Shown: positions 22,264 through 32,914, counted from the stretch's first letter. The stretch is 64,000 bases of DNA from Agrypnia vestita (GCA_016648135.1 JADDOH010002619.1:88919-152918); one strand, 5' to 3'. Numbers and translations: made by a program. Notes: generated by a model from the sequence alone, not told the origin.

Positions 22264-22848
22264 TAGTGATGCAACGAATACGAATATTCGTATTCGCCGA
22301 ATAGTAGATATTTACCGAATATTCGTATCGCCGAATATCATCACGAATGTTAAAAACAAATTATTTATAACTGAATGCAACACATTATGGTTTGGCTGAA
22401 TCCCTTAACATTTAATGAATAGATTTCTTGAGTTCTCAAGTTGTCAATTGTTACTTGTTTCACAGCATAACGTGAATTCTTTCATCTAGTTTCGTTGGGT
22501 TATTAATAAGGTTAGGTGCTCATTTAATGTAGTTTTTGTTTTGCAATATGTATTGTTCATTTCATTTTATTTCCTTTGTGTGTATAAGCGTTAATTTCAA
22601 ATTAAATCTAATAATATGACCTCTCGTAAGTGTGAAAAAGATGATATTTATTTTCGACCGCTGGTAATGTACAAACGGATAAAAGAAATGTTGTGCTTTT
22701 TGAAAAAAAATTTGCCGGTGGTAAATCTTAATTATTAAATCTCTTAGTAAAAAAAGAAAAGTGGTGTATTATTTATTATCTTGTTGAATTCGTATTCGCT
22801 GAATAGTTGATATTCGTATTCGTAAAAGTAGTATTCGTTGCATCACTA
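22264..22848. mobile_element. hAT-type MITE close to a splice donor
   Basis: 585 bp with ends TAGTGATGCAACGAATACGA and, on the right, TATTCGTTGCATCACTA. The flanking 8-mers are GTTTTAAG and GTTTTTAG, a 7/8 match fitting the 8-bp duplication of hAT elements. Inside each end are further GTATTCG/CGAATAC palindromes. No transposase is encoded. It starts only 22 bp past the donor of the 21755 exon. Confidence 0.85.
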
Positions 22849-23611
22849 GTTTTTAGTGTGTTCTTCTTTATTGAGCTTATTTTGCATGACAGTAATGCAT
22901 AACCCCTTAAGAATTTTTTTTATATAAAAAAATGTAGATTTTTTTGACCCTTTGAATTTTCAATGACTTTGATATCGCTGTACTAATAAGGAATACAGTA
23001 AAAGCTCGTTAATACAAACAACTATAATTCGAAATTCGGTATAATTCGAAAAATTTAATGATATTTTATCCCCCTCAAATGAATTTTCATACAAAATGCT
23101 TCCTATAATTCAAAAAAATGGCTAATTCCAAATATGAAAAAAATTTTAGACAAAATTATGAAATTTGACACAAAAGTCATTTGTGTAAATGTTAACATTT
23201 TCTCACCATTTGCTAGTGTTTTTATACCTGCGCTGACGGAAATGACCGCTCAGGGCGCTCATAGGCCTTTGATCATCTATATGACAGTAATAAAAGTCAT
23301 AAAACATCCCCAACTGGCCGGTGGCCGCGCGCACAGGGTAAGGCTGTTTAAGGGTACGCGCGCACTAGCTGCGGCATAATGTCGCACCGCAGTGTTGTAA
23401 CAAAGGCTTTTGAATCGTAGTGCGCGCACTTAGCGGCAAAATAACGCAGCGAAAAATCGGTGAAATGTTACAACTCTCTTGCGGCGCCGCTTTCAGCGGC
23501 AAAAAACGCATCTTTTTAAAGTCATGACCGCGTGCGCTACGCGCTGTTTCGCTGTACCATATATTTTATGTGAAAGAACAATGGGCTACAAGCAATAATT
23601 CTGCTGATCTA

Positions 23612-23719
23612 GATGAAGATTTTAATATTGAAATGCTAATTACGAAAGTTGAAAGAAGACCACCATTGTATGATATCACTTCAAAAGAATATAGTGATAG
23701 AAACGTTAAACATTTCTGA
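23612..23719 (+). pseudogene. MADF-domain fragment of a Harbinger element
   Basis: Reads DEDFNIEMLITKVERRPPLY then DITSKEYSDRNVKHF and stop. The pattern I-x-x-V-x-x-R-P-x-L-Y-D...K-x-Y-x-D is the start of a MADF domain, which PIF/Harbinger elements encode in their second, Myb/MADF-like gene. Only the first helix or two remain. Confidence 0.65.
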
Positions 23720-23906
23720 ATGGAGTATTTTTATATGTGATTGAAGGTCCAACTAGTTTTAAAAGTTCATAAAAACATGCTTTATTCATTCGATAATATT
23801 GGAAGAATTTTTCGTTAAGTTCACCAAATATTTTAAAGAACTGCGCGTAAATGATCAGCGGCATTATGCCGTAGTGCGCGTGCCTGCTGTCTTCGCCGCG
23901 CGTCAA
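23706..23906 (-). pseudogene. PIF/Harbinger transposase N-terminal fragment
   Basis: A 66-codon frame whose second half reads ELNEKFFQYYRMNKACFYEL and LLKLVGPSITYKNTPFR. This is the conserved Y-F/Y-R-M-x-x-x-x-F-x-x-L-L...P-x-I...T-x-F-R segment ahead of the DDE core in Harbinger transposases. The catalytic part is missing. Confidence 0.7.
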
Positions 23907-24288
23907 AATGTCGCAGGTTTTTTCGCCGCGCGGCGAAAAAACGCTAGTGCGCGCGTACCCTTATGACTGCTGTTTTATGATATCCCGCCAAAAAACGAGA
24001 TTAGTTGAAGTTTTGTCGCCAGTTTTGGAGTTTTAAATTGTTACATCTTTGTGTTTTATTAAGATTGAAAATATATCGCGTGAAAACATTATGTCATTGA
24101 CTTTTTTTTGTGCTTTTATCTGTGATTTCCGTGAAAACTTTCGATATTTTAGTCTCTTCATTTACGATTTTAATATATTTTTTGTTATTTGATAAGTGTG
24201 AAGAATATTAGACATTTTATTACGTTCACGTGTTAGATTTTAGTTATTTTCGCATTTTATTTTGACTAGTGTTTCGTTTCAAATTAAA

Positions 24289-24480
24289 ATGGCGTCAGTT
24301 CGCAGCGCGTACAAAACTTTAACTATTTATATGAAAATGGATTTGATTAAAGACGTGGACAGAAATATTGAGAAATAAGGGCAAGATTGCGTAAAATATG
24401 GTATCGCCAATTCGACTGTTTCAACAATTCTAAAAAATCGCGCCAAAATTGAAAAGCGCAGTGAAGTGATGTACAATATT
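24289..24480 (+). pseudogene. Tigger transposase helix-turn-helix fragment
   Basis: From ATG at 24289: MASVRSAYKTLTIYMKMDLI then KDVDRNIEK, a TAA, and GQDCVKYGIANSTVSTILKN RAKIEKR in the same frame. The CENP-B-like pattern (LT-K-LI-D-...G-VKYGI-STVSTILKN) is clear. One nonsense codon and loss of the catalytic region show it is dead. Confidence 0.75.
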
Positions 24481-24978
24481 TGCTGTTTTCATTTTTTCTG
24501 TTTTAAAATTGAATTGATGTCTCAAGATCACATATCAAAGTAAATTATTTTAATTTTATTGAAACAACTGACAAAAATGAATGGAATATTGGCTAAATAA
24601 ATGTGTTTAAAAATACATGTTAAAAAATGCATTTGTTTGTACACTTGGAAATGTTTATAAAGTGTGTTGATGGTTTAAAAACTTCCTACTAATTCTACTT
24701 CCCTAATTCGAAATTCGAATTTTTTTGTTGAATTTCGGTCCCCTGAATTTCGTATTAAAGAGCTTTTACTGTACTGCATATTGCATATTTAAAGCCTGTC
24801 TGTCTCCTGTGAATTTCAGTCACTTTGATTCATTAGATCTATGCATCTTAATGCATGATGGTTCAAGCATATATGAAAAGTTTGAGCTTCACTTTGTTAA
24901 CTTCTCAATATTGCTTTTTAAGAATCTGTTATAGATTTTATTTGAATTATGCAATATGTAAAATTTTACAATTTTCAG

Positions 24979-25089
24979 AGGCGAAAGTTAGATGCAGTTT
25001 ACTTTTATATGCGCAGTCTTATGTCATCCTCGCCGGTCCATTCTGCCCGGGAGAGTCTGATCGCATTACTCGATGAGAACAGAAAAAAG
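24979..25089 (+). CDS. SMG6: SMG6 exon (RRKLDAVYFYMRSL helix)
   Basis: A 111-nt phase-0 exon following attttcag and preceding GTATGT. It codes for RRKLDAVYFYMRSLMSSSPV and HSARESLIALLDENRKK, about residues 642-678, matching human RRKLDAVYYYMRSLAASNPI and the ESLMSLFEETKRK that follows. It continues the helical repeat part of the 14-3-3-like domain directly after NQLAILAVYA of the previous exon. Confidence 0.97.
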
Positions 25090-25230
25090 GTATGTGTAAT
25101 AATTAACTACAGTTTTATTTTTGAATGCACATTCACAAGAGAAAATTATGACCATAAGTTCACGATTATGAACTAGTAGTCATTTCAATCCTGAAGATGA
25201 ATAATTAATTGTTGAGCATAGTCTGGTTAA

Positions 25231-25406
25231 TTGAGTTGAGTAGCTTGTTGGTCTTGTGATTAGGACCCTCCCTTCGAGATCCAAAGGTTGTGGGTTCAAA
25301 CCTCAGTTCAGACCAGCAAGTTAATCCTATTTTCATAGCACAAGCGTTTAGCTTAGTATGAAAATAGTTTAGAATTCCATGTTCGCGTCACAATTAAAAA
25401 AAAAAT
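25231..25406 (+). mobile_element. tRNA-derived SINE, copy 1
   Basis: Begins with an A-box-like TAGCTTGTTGGTCTTGTGAT and a B box GGGTTCAAACCTC, then a shared body AGTTAATCCTATTTTCATAG ... AGCGTTTAGCTTAGT and an A-rich tail. Related copies lie at 55241-55430 (-), 55456-55662 (-) and 57920-58070 (+). The tRNA-like head plus body plus A tail is typical of SINEs that borrow LINE machinery; the parent tRNA was not determined. Confidence 0.8.
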
Positions 25407-25511
25407 CGGTAGTTTATATGTCTCAACGATCACTGTTTTGCTAAGGTTTAAAAATAAATATTTAATATGATCATATTCTACATCTCCTAGGTTGATGAAA
25501 AAATAGCAGGT

Positions 25512-27019
25512 GGCCGTATTGTGAAATAAGCAATATTACTTTTTCTGTATCTTGACATTGTAATGCCATCAATTTTGAAGTTTTAAGTTTGTCAGGTTTG
25601 AAATTAATGAATTCAATCAATTAGAAAGCTCATTATTCATAATTGTGAATATCTTAAGGCAGCACATTCACTGCGAAAGCATATTTTGGCATTTTATGTG
25701 AAAATTAGTGTTTTTATTATTCATTTGTATCAGAATGTATATGCTAGACTGCAATTTTAATAAGGACAATAACTTAGATAGAACCTTTGTTCTTTTATAA
25801 AAGTAATAAACTGAACATTATTTACAATAATTAAGAAAATGTAAACATAAATCGAGAGGCCTTGGCCAAAAAATTAATTTTTAGTTTCTTAGGCGAGATT
25901 CATTTCTGCTGAATATTTATATGTATGCAGAATATGTTTTCTTATGAGTTTAAAGCTAGCATTTTTATGGATAAACCGTACTAAAATAATTAAGAAATGT
26001 TCAATATTAATAAAGTTATAATTTTTAAAACGTGTTTTTTTTTTTTCATATAAAGAGATGATTTTAAACAATATATTGTATTTACGCATGCACTTTGAAT
26101 CTTCAAACACTATATAAAAGTTCGTTTTTATCAAAAACATGTTAATTACTATTTAAAAATAAAAATTCCAAAGCATGAAATATATGTTAACAAATGGCGT
26201 ATTTTTCAAATCAGTCTCCGTATGCCTCTGGTAGAGGCACATGCGAATTTACGGCTGTTCATTATTTTTGATTTAAAATCAGTAGAAGTGTGTGTCAAAT
26301 TTGCTTTAATTTGAACTAATATTATAATATCTCCCATATAATAAGGTTTTTTATGAATTTGTTGAACGGTTTCATCTTTTTTAGCTTTGAATGTGCGTCA
26401 CATACTCCATTTTGCTATGTTTAGCCCCGACAGTTTTAGATTCTATATGAGTCAAGATAAAGACTGCACGCACGTTCAGTGCGCGTGCGTTATGTTGGCG
26501 TCTTACATGCAATTATTTTTCGCTTAATATTACAGTATACATTATGAATTGAATGAATATGAATGAATGAAATAAAAAAAAAAAAAAAAAAAAAATTGAA
26601 AAGTATTGTAGAATTATTAATAATATGTTTTTTAAATTTTATACGGAAAGTAATAATTCGATTTAAATAAAATATGAGAATTTGTCGAAAGTTACAATAA
26701 TAAACATTTTCACAAACATGGTACCCAACATGTAATCCTGGGGACGCCTCGGGCGCTTCTGCACACAATTCGGGATCTAAGCCAAATGATCAACATATGT
26801 ATGCGTGTGGGCGTAATTATTTTGTGATCGTCATATTACACATTGATTTAAAAAGGAGTGCAGAATTATTAATACGTTTCTTAAATTCTTTACGGAAAAT
26901 AATAATTCGACTCAAATAATACACTAGCATTTGTCAAAAGTTAAAATAAGTAAACATTTTGACATAAATACTTGACATGACAGTTATTACAGCAATATTG
27001 CTTATTTTAGAATACGGCC
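25512..27019. mobile_element. 1.5-kb element with inverted ends (unclassified DNA element)
   Basis: The left end GGCCGTATTGTGAAATAAGC is inverted at the right as GCTTATTTTAGAATACGGCC, in both cases continuing into an AATATT-rich subterminal part. The interior block 25655-26260 (TTAAGG..., ATTCACTGCGAAAGCATATT, TAGACTGCAATTTT) recurs at 55804-56400. It has no transposase frame, and a 26-bp A run lies at 26571-26596. The same terminus occurs alone at 9822. The superfamily is unclear because I could not read a target duplication. Confidence 0.6.
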
Positions 27020-27914
27020 GATAGAGTGCTATTTCATCTAAATATATTTATATAGAATAATTTTTTTTTATGACTTCTTTAGTTCAAATAGTGCAATGGG
27101 TGGTGAAAGCTTTGTTATAGCTGTGATATAATATAACTACATTAAAAATCATTTGGATGTTGCCTTTCACCAAGCGTTTATTTTTTTGAATGGATTAATA
27201 ATTTCAGAATTACAATAAATAAATATTGGACTACGTAAATATTTATACAAAGCATAAAAGTTAAAATAATATTTTTTTAAATAATTAAATGAGATATTGT
27301 ATTATAACATGTTGTTCAGTTCAGAATTAAAAATTAAAAAATATATTAGCTGTAAAATAAAGTTGCTGGAATTAATTCGATATTATAATAGGTTGATGAT
27401 TTGTAAAAATTCTTGTGGCTTTATCGTAAATTTTGATAGTCTAGGGGGTCGGTGAAATCTACAATTCCTCAGCAAGAAATCATCTTTGTATGTGGTTTAG
27501 AGGATCTACGATTTATGATTGCGCGTTATGCTATTTAGATTTATTCCCTCGTCGCATGGCCATTATTGGATATTTTGTATATTTGTTAAATCTTTTTATT
27601 ATTAATTTGTATGATTATCTGAAATTTTGAATGCAGATATCTTCACCCCGTCAGTACTGGATATGTAATTTCTTTGCTAGTGCTGGAATGATGACTTTCA
27701 ATACAAATTGCTCGAATAATGTTGGCGGCTTTGCTCGGGCTATACAATCAACGTCGTCAAAATCACGCGGTTATAAAATAAATATTCATCGGGTGAAAGT
27801 AAACTTAAATTCTTGAATAATAACGTAAACCATCCATAAAATATTATTTTTTATCTTCCAAGTTCAGAAGAGCACATTCACATTTTTTCAAAATTTCATG
27901 CAATTTTATATTAA

Positions 27915-28120
27915 CCCTTTTGATCCTGGGCCACTCGTTCTGGTAAATGCGAAAACTCCCAAGGAGTCCTCTCGATACTCGTGAGACATCTACCAAATTG
28001 TTTTGTCGTTTTAAACATACTATTTTTTGTGGATTTATTTTTGTTCACACGATTCAATTCCTCGGGACTTTTAGCAAACGCTCGAGGTACCCGTCGACGG
28101 CTACCCCGGGATTAAAAGGG
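27915..28120. mobile_element. piggyBac-like MITE flanked by TTAA
   Basis: 206 bp between TTAA (27911-27914) and TTAA (28121-28124). Ends are CCCTTTTGATCCTGGG and, on the right, CCCGGGATTAAAAGGG, i.e. 16-bp terminal inverted repeats with two mismatches. TTAA duplication plus CCC/GGG termini is diagnostic for piggyBac-type elements. The interior is non-coding. Confidence 0.8.
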
Positions 28121-28125
28121 TTAAA

Positions 28126-29526
28126 TTTAGTATATTGACATATTTGGCTAAACAGTTTACAAGGATATTTTTTTGCGCTCATGCTGCAGTACCAGAACTA
28201 TGGAAGTGTAAGTATTGCTACTGGAAGATACGTAGATTATGCTGGGCTCTAGTAGGACACGCTTATTACCCACCACTTCATTTTAAATGTTCCTGCGGAT
28301 GAAATGGTGACTGAACACACGCTGAATCGTGATGTATTGCAATAGAAGAACTTGGAATTGGAGAATCATTGATATTGAAACAGTCCAGGATCAGCCTCCG
28401 ACTGCTATCCGTGAACCACTTTAGGAGGCTGGAAGACTGTTCATCCAAAAAGCCACATAGTTGTAATACGCAAATATTTCAGAGAAGTGATTCATTATGT
28501 TTATAAAGTTGAATTGGAGAATCATCGGTATTGAAACAATCCAGGATCAGCCTCCGACTGCTATCCGTGAACCACTTTAGGAGGCTGGAAGACTGTTCAT
28601 CCAAAAAGCCACATTGTTGTAATACGCAAATATTTCAGAGAAGTGATTCATTCTCTGCATAAAGTTGATTCGTAAATTGGAAGCGACTTTCTTTTACTGG
28701 TAGAAATGGTGTAACTTATGTACCTACTTTCAACTGGGGCTTGGATAGAGATTGGAAATTGTCCTTTCCACTACCATCCGAGTTGTCCAAAATATATACT
28801 CTTTAAAGGATTTTAAAATATCTTTTTATTTTGCTTAGAAAATAGTTTTTTTTTGCATTGGGAGTGATAACATTGTATTAAATATGTATTATTTACCTCA
28901 ATGCTCCGCGCATTGCTAACTAAAAATAATAAATTATTTATTCAACGCTTTTCATATTTTAAGTTATATTTGTTTTATGGAATGCATTAATTTAAAGCCT
29001 CGTTTACAGATATGTAAAATATAGATACTATGTTTTATTCAATTGATGAAAAATTTCCTAACACTTATGAAGGATAACTGTGTCATTCCGCACCGTAAAG
29101 GAAAGGTGATAAAGCCACATTCACTCTTTTGCACTGAGATCAAACATTGGATTAGCCTGTAATTTCTGGCTCTGAAGAATTTACTCTCCTCTATGGAGGA
29201 ATGTGATCCTGGCTTTGATGGATCCTTCTGGGAGTTACGTGAAGTAGGAAGTGGGGGTAACGGAAATCGGTTTCATCTGGTATAATTAGGATTTCTTGGT
29301 TTGAAAACCTGGGTTTTTTAATCATTGCATAATATTCTTGCTTAAAGAAGATGTGGCATAAGGTGCATATGTTGCGAGTATCAAAAAATAACTAAATCAT
29401 GTGAAAAGATGTATTATTTTACAGTACAAATATAAATTATTTCATGTGTAGAAATATTACATTTTCTTAAAGTGGCTCAAATAGTAAATAAAGTATAAAT
29501 ATATCGTAAAATAATCGGTACTAATA
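28126..29526. other. SMG6 intron segment with a tandem duplication
   Basis: Holds the 156-bp tandem pair at 28355-28667. A 30-codon ATG frame at 29193-29285 (MEECDPGFDGSFWELREVGS...) has unusually coding-like composition but no homology I recognise. Its end coincides with a weak donor-like GTATAA. Otherwise AT-rich. Confidence 0.4.
28355..28667. repeat. 156-bp tandem duplication (two units)
   Basis: Unit 1 starts GAATTGGAGAATCATTGATA at 28355 and unit 2 starts GAATTGGAGAATCATCGGTA at 28511. Both contain CAGGATCAGCCTCCGACTGC and TTTAGGAGGCTGGAAGACTG. They differ by only a handful of bases, so the duplication is recent. Within each unit AGCCTCC and GGAGGCT are inverted and could pair. Confidence 0.9.
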
Positions 29527-30780
29527 CAGTAGTGGACTTATGTATATGTGGATACTTTTCAAAATTTCTTATAATTTGTCGCTTGACTTTTAAATAAACA
29601 AAATTTTTGTTATACAATCCTTCAAACTTTTTTCAAGTTCCTTTTCCTATATTCTATTAATAAACGTCCCATACGATGATTCAAAATACTAAATACTAAT
29701 TTAAAATAGATTAAAGCAAATGCCTTAAGAACAACGAAATTTCAGGATAAATGTTTTTGAGTTGTGGCAATACAATACTACAACGTAAAATGTCAAGTGT
29801 AACCCAATCACAGAGCACGTAAAATCGTCACATGCTTTAGTCGGGATATTTTCAGATGCAACATGGTAACTTAGTAATTGTGTTAATTAGGAATTGCTCA
29901 AAGTAAGGTGAGATAGGCCCTTTTCGCATGTTGAAGTGCATTCAGTTCGTGATTTTAGTCCTTATATTATTGAAATTGGCTCATACAATGCCAAACAACG
30001 AAGCAGAGCTATTATGCTTCATGAATTACACATACGAAAAAATCGCAAATATATTGGGTGGAGGAAGTACCAAATCTGGAGTAAGAAAGATTGTCCAACG
30101 CTACAAGGAGACCAAAAGCACAAAAACTGCCCCAAAATCACGCCAAACACCAGAAGAATTTTCATATTTGCCCTGCAGGACTGTCGTCAAACATCCAAAG
30201 ATATTAACTGGGTCCTTAAAGCTACTGGACTTGATGTTACCTGATAGAACAGTTACCTCGAGAAAAGCTTTAACATGAAATAAAGGCGAAAATAGCTGCA
30301 ACACATAAGGAGTGGACCTCAGAAGATTGGGTAAAAGTGATATGGAGTGATTAGATCAACATTTACATTTCTGGGAGTGATGTAACCAGATTTGTATGTC
30401 GTTGTCAAGGCGAAAATATAATTCCAGAATATATCACTGTGACAGTGAAACATCCTGTGATTGCAATAATAATGCATGACAAGATATGGTGTTAGATGCC
30501 TGAGAGTGGTAGAAGGCATCATTATGGCTAAAAGATACCAATATCTGATTCTGGAGACAAAATTATTGCCTAGATTCAACGATTTGTTCCAGGATGACCG
30601 TGGTAGATGCATCTTCCAGCAGGACGAAGCCCCTTGCCAGACAACCAAACGAGCATGAAATGGTTACAGGACTACCACATTGATATTCTTCCTTGACCAG
30701 GGATTAGTCCGGACTTGAATCCCATCAAAAAAATTGATGATGGACCCTGCAACCCGTGATCCGAAACGTCAGCCAGAGAG
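29527..30780 (+). mobile_element. Tc1-like transposon, inactivated
   Basis: A possible left terminus CAGTAGTGGACTTATGTATA at 29527 resembles Tc1-type ends; no matching right end was found. A transposase pseudogene follows at 29928-30780. The tail of the copy overlaps a short dispersed repeat (30762-30864) that is also at 33086-33176. Confidence 0.7.
29928..30780 (+). pseudogene. Tc1-like transposase pseudogene
   Basis: Spread over several frames: the helix-turn-helix KIANILGGGSTKSGVRKIVQ RYKETKS, then EWTSEDWVKVIWSD, YISGSDVTRFVCRCQGENII, CIFQQDEAPCQTTKRA and GISPDLNPIKKI. These are the standard Tc1 landmarks (WSDE-F, GSDG, FQQDNAPCH, SPDLNPIE). The catalytic Glu after NPI is Lys here, and there are many stops and shifts, so it cannot be active. 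Confidence 0.85.
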
Positions 30781-31025
30781 GTCAGATATATACAGTAGAA
30801 TATCTCAGAAAACACCACACAGAAGATTCTGAACGGCTGTGAAAACCTGAAAACATTTTTAACATATGATTTGATGCTATAGGTTTTTGACCATAGGAAT
30901 ACAAGTCGCAGAATTCAAAATATGACTAGAGATCAGCGTAAAAGAAAGAATGAAAGTCATTAAGAAATGTGACTGAAAAACAGTGTGGACTTTGAAATAT
31001 CAGGTCAAAGAATGCAATCAGATAT

Positions 31026-31458
31026 TGCCTGCCCAACGTGAATTGGCGTGCGGCGAATTTGGAACTAAAACCCGCCCCACCCGCACCCGGCGGTAACCCC
31101 TCGCCCTGTCATTCAGTTCAATTTCGGGAGCTGCGACATCTTGATTACCAATATACACTGAATTATTATGTCCAAAACATCCAGAACAGTCCGGGATGGT
31201 GCAAGAACATTATTAAAGTTTTGCGAAGCTAAAAAAACAAATAATGGACCGATATTACCGTCTGACAGTTTGACAGATAGAGCGGCCGCCATCACTGGTT
31301 CGTTTCTTTAGTGTTGCCCGACCAAATTTCTAATAAAGGCTCTGACACCGGTCACCAGACATTCTGTACATTATGTATTGTGTAATAAATTTACACCCTG
31401 GCAACTTCTGTTACGCGACAGGAACGCCCTCCCTCGCACGCCAATTTATAGTGGTACG
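31026..31458 (+). repeat. Long repeat R4, copy 1 (inverted partner at 40838)
   Basis: About 430 bp running from TTGCCTGCCCAACGTGAATT through TAAAACCCGCCCCACCCGCA and CAGAACAGTCCGGGATGGTG to CTCGCACGCCAATTTATAGT. The reverse complement is at 40838-41283 with many small differences. The copies are 9.4 kb apart in opposite orientation. No open frame is convincing in this part. Confidence 0.8.
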
Positions 31459-31689
31459 TCTATAGTTCTACATGTGACCAAAAAGGAGCAATTAAGCAGA
31501 GAATGATTACAGAAATAAGAAATATTTCTTATTTCAGATTCAGAAGTTTGAAATATCCAAAAATTTTAATATTCAAAAAAAAATTAACATTACCAAAGGC
31601 TACGAATAAAAAACCTAACAAAGAGACCTATTCTTGGGAAAATTATAAATGTATTGTGACCTCGCCACTTTTGACCTCACATCGGCCAC

Positions 31690-31810
31690 TACCGGCTGCA
31701 AGGCGGCCACCATAGTTGCTAGCAGGGCCTAGCAGCAATTGCAATCTATAATCGGCAGCTGATTGCTAGCAATCGGCTGCAATGGCCCACCATAGCCGCA
31801 TGCAGGACTT
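31690..31810. repeat. Degenerate hairpin-string repeat
   Basis: GGCTGCAAGGCGGCCACCAT, GCTAGCAGGGCCTAGCAGCA and GCTAGCAATCGGCTGCAATG echo the CTAGCAG, AATCGG and GGCC blocks of the repeat at 9499 and 45298, but stems are decayed. Orientation and limits are uncertain. Confidence 0.45.
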
Positions 31811-32440
31811 AGCTGAAAAAATATCGTATTTAGTGCTATTTAAAAAAATATTGTATTTAGTGCTATTTAAAAAATATTGTATTTTGCGAATAGCATAAAT
31901 AATAATTTTTCTTTCATCATTTGACATTTATATATATTTTCTCATCTCCAATTTTGTGGTGAAAATTTTCTGTTTTGTAAACGAAGTAGTTTTTGTTACT
32001 TTTTCGGTATGGCAAGTGGTTTTTATCAATTTATCTTCATCAAAGTGTTTTGATTACTTTTGTAAAGCAGAATTTTATAGTTTTCTGCTTTTGTTTGTTT
32101 CCGTGGATGCTCTGTGTTAATCAATAAAACATTCCACCATACACTAGATATGTTTTTAATTTTCCGCCTGACAGACACGGAAGACATAAAAACCATCCTT
32201 TAGTATAATAGTTGCGTTCACGAGAAAACTCTATAATATCATATGGAATGTTAAAAACTAGTGACTAGTCCTGATCACTCAGGGTTCCGCTTACTCCCCT
32301 TCCACACGGCATCTAAATCCGTACCAGTGGACTTTCAATTATTTTTGTTGCTTTATAATTAGCGTAGTTTTTCGACTGTAGTAATACTTTTATAATTTGA
32401 ACACCTCGATGAGATTAATGACCGGCCACAATGTTGTCAG

Positions 32441-32665
32441 TACGAGTCTGGCGAGCGCAAGCGACATGCCGAGCGTCAGAAGGCGGCCGAGAGCAGCGGC
32501 GCAGCTCCCGCTGCCGCCACCGTCGTGGCCGGTGCCGGCGGCTGGAGGGGCAGCTTGCGCAGGGAATTGTGGAGCCGGGCGGGACGGACCACTACGCTGT
32601 TACAGCCCGAGAAGCCGGATATTCATAGTGACGAGGAGGATCTGGCTAGCATGACCAGCGTAGAG
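32441..32665 (+). CDS. SMG6: SMG6 exon (Ala/Arg linker)
   Basis: A 225-nt phase-0 exon ending at GTAACA. From TAC after ttgtcag it reads YESGERKRHAERQKAAESSG, an Ala/Val/Gly stretch, WRGSLRRELWSRAGRTTTLL and PDIHSDEEDLASMTSVE, about residues 679-753. It corresponds to the variable charged linker of human SMG6 (KRKAEQMEKKQHEE... to SLSPSD) just before DLNKRF. It is strikingly GC-rich. The acceptor has a poor pyrimidine tract; a second AG after CGTCAG is also in phase, so the first few residues are uncertain, while the C-terminal half is firm. Confidence 0.88.
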
Positions 32666-32770
32666 GTAACAATATATTCTTTTTATTTTACCTTAAGAGT
32701 ATGGCAAAAGGGTATGCATTATTACGTGCGAGCGCTTCTACTTGTGCATTTATAACACCCGCCACACTAA

Positions 32771-32914
32771 GGCCCGGTTGTTTCAAATTCGATCAAAGTA
32801 AGCGTAGAGTTTAAACTGAAATTTTACGTTCTCCACCAATCAGAAGATCCGTTTTCGTAAAAATCTATGCTTTTATCGACCGCTTACTTTGATCGAACTT
32901 GAAACAACCGGGCC
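32771..32914. mobile_element. PIF/Harbinger-type MITE, TAA duplication
   Basis: A 144-bp element between TAA (32768-32770) and TAA (32915-32917). The termini GGCCCGGTTGTTTCAAATTC and their inverse at the right (GAACTTGAAACAACCGGGCC) extend about 35 bp, through GATCAAAGTAAGCG. A 3' truncated relative is at 42617-42731. Three-base TWA duplications and GGCC-type ends indicate PIF/Harbinger mobilisation. Confidence 0.85.

Larger units (their letters stand above)
23351..23960. mobile_element. PIF/Harbinger derivative nested in the Tigger
   Basis: About 610 bp with inverted termini GGGTACGCGCGCACTAG and CTAGTGCGCGCGTACCC, set between TTA (23348-23350) and TTA (23961-23963), the usual PIF/Harbinger target. 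The interior keeps scraps of both genes of such elements: a MADF-type DNA-binding frame on + (23612-23719) and the start of a transposase on - (23906-23706), running toward each other. It is an internally deleted autonomous element. Confidence 0.85.
22996..24771 (+). mobile_element. Tigger/pogo-type element with nested insertion
   Basis: 1776 bp flanked by TA (22994-22995, 24772-24773). Termini are CAGTAAAAGCTCGTTAATAC on the left and GTATTAAAGAGCTTTTACTG on the right. Subterminal ATTCGAAATTCG repeats are present near both ends. The coding part is reduced to a helix-turn-helix fragment at 24289-24480. A Harbinger derivative at 23351-23960 is inserted in it, so the Tigger copy is the older of the two. 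Confidence 0.85.

Noticed and set aside
24979..32440. Additional SMG6 exon between 25089 and 32441
   Set aside because: Phases already match (0/0) and the linker length resembles human SMG6. Candidate frames such as 29193-29285 have no matching splice pair.
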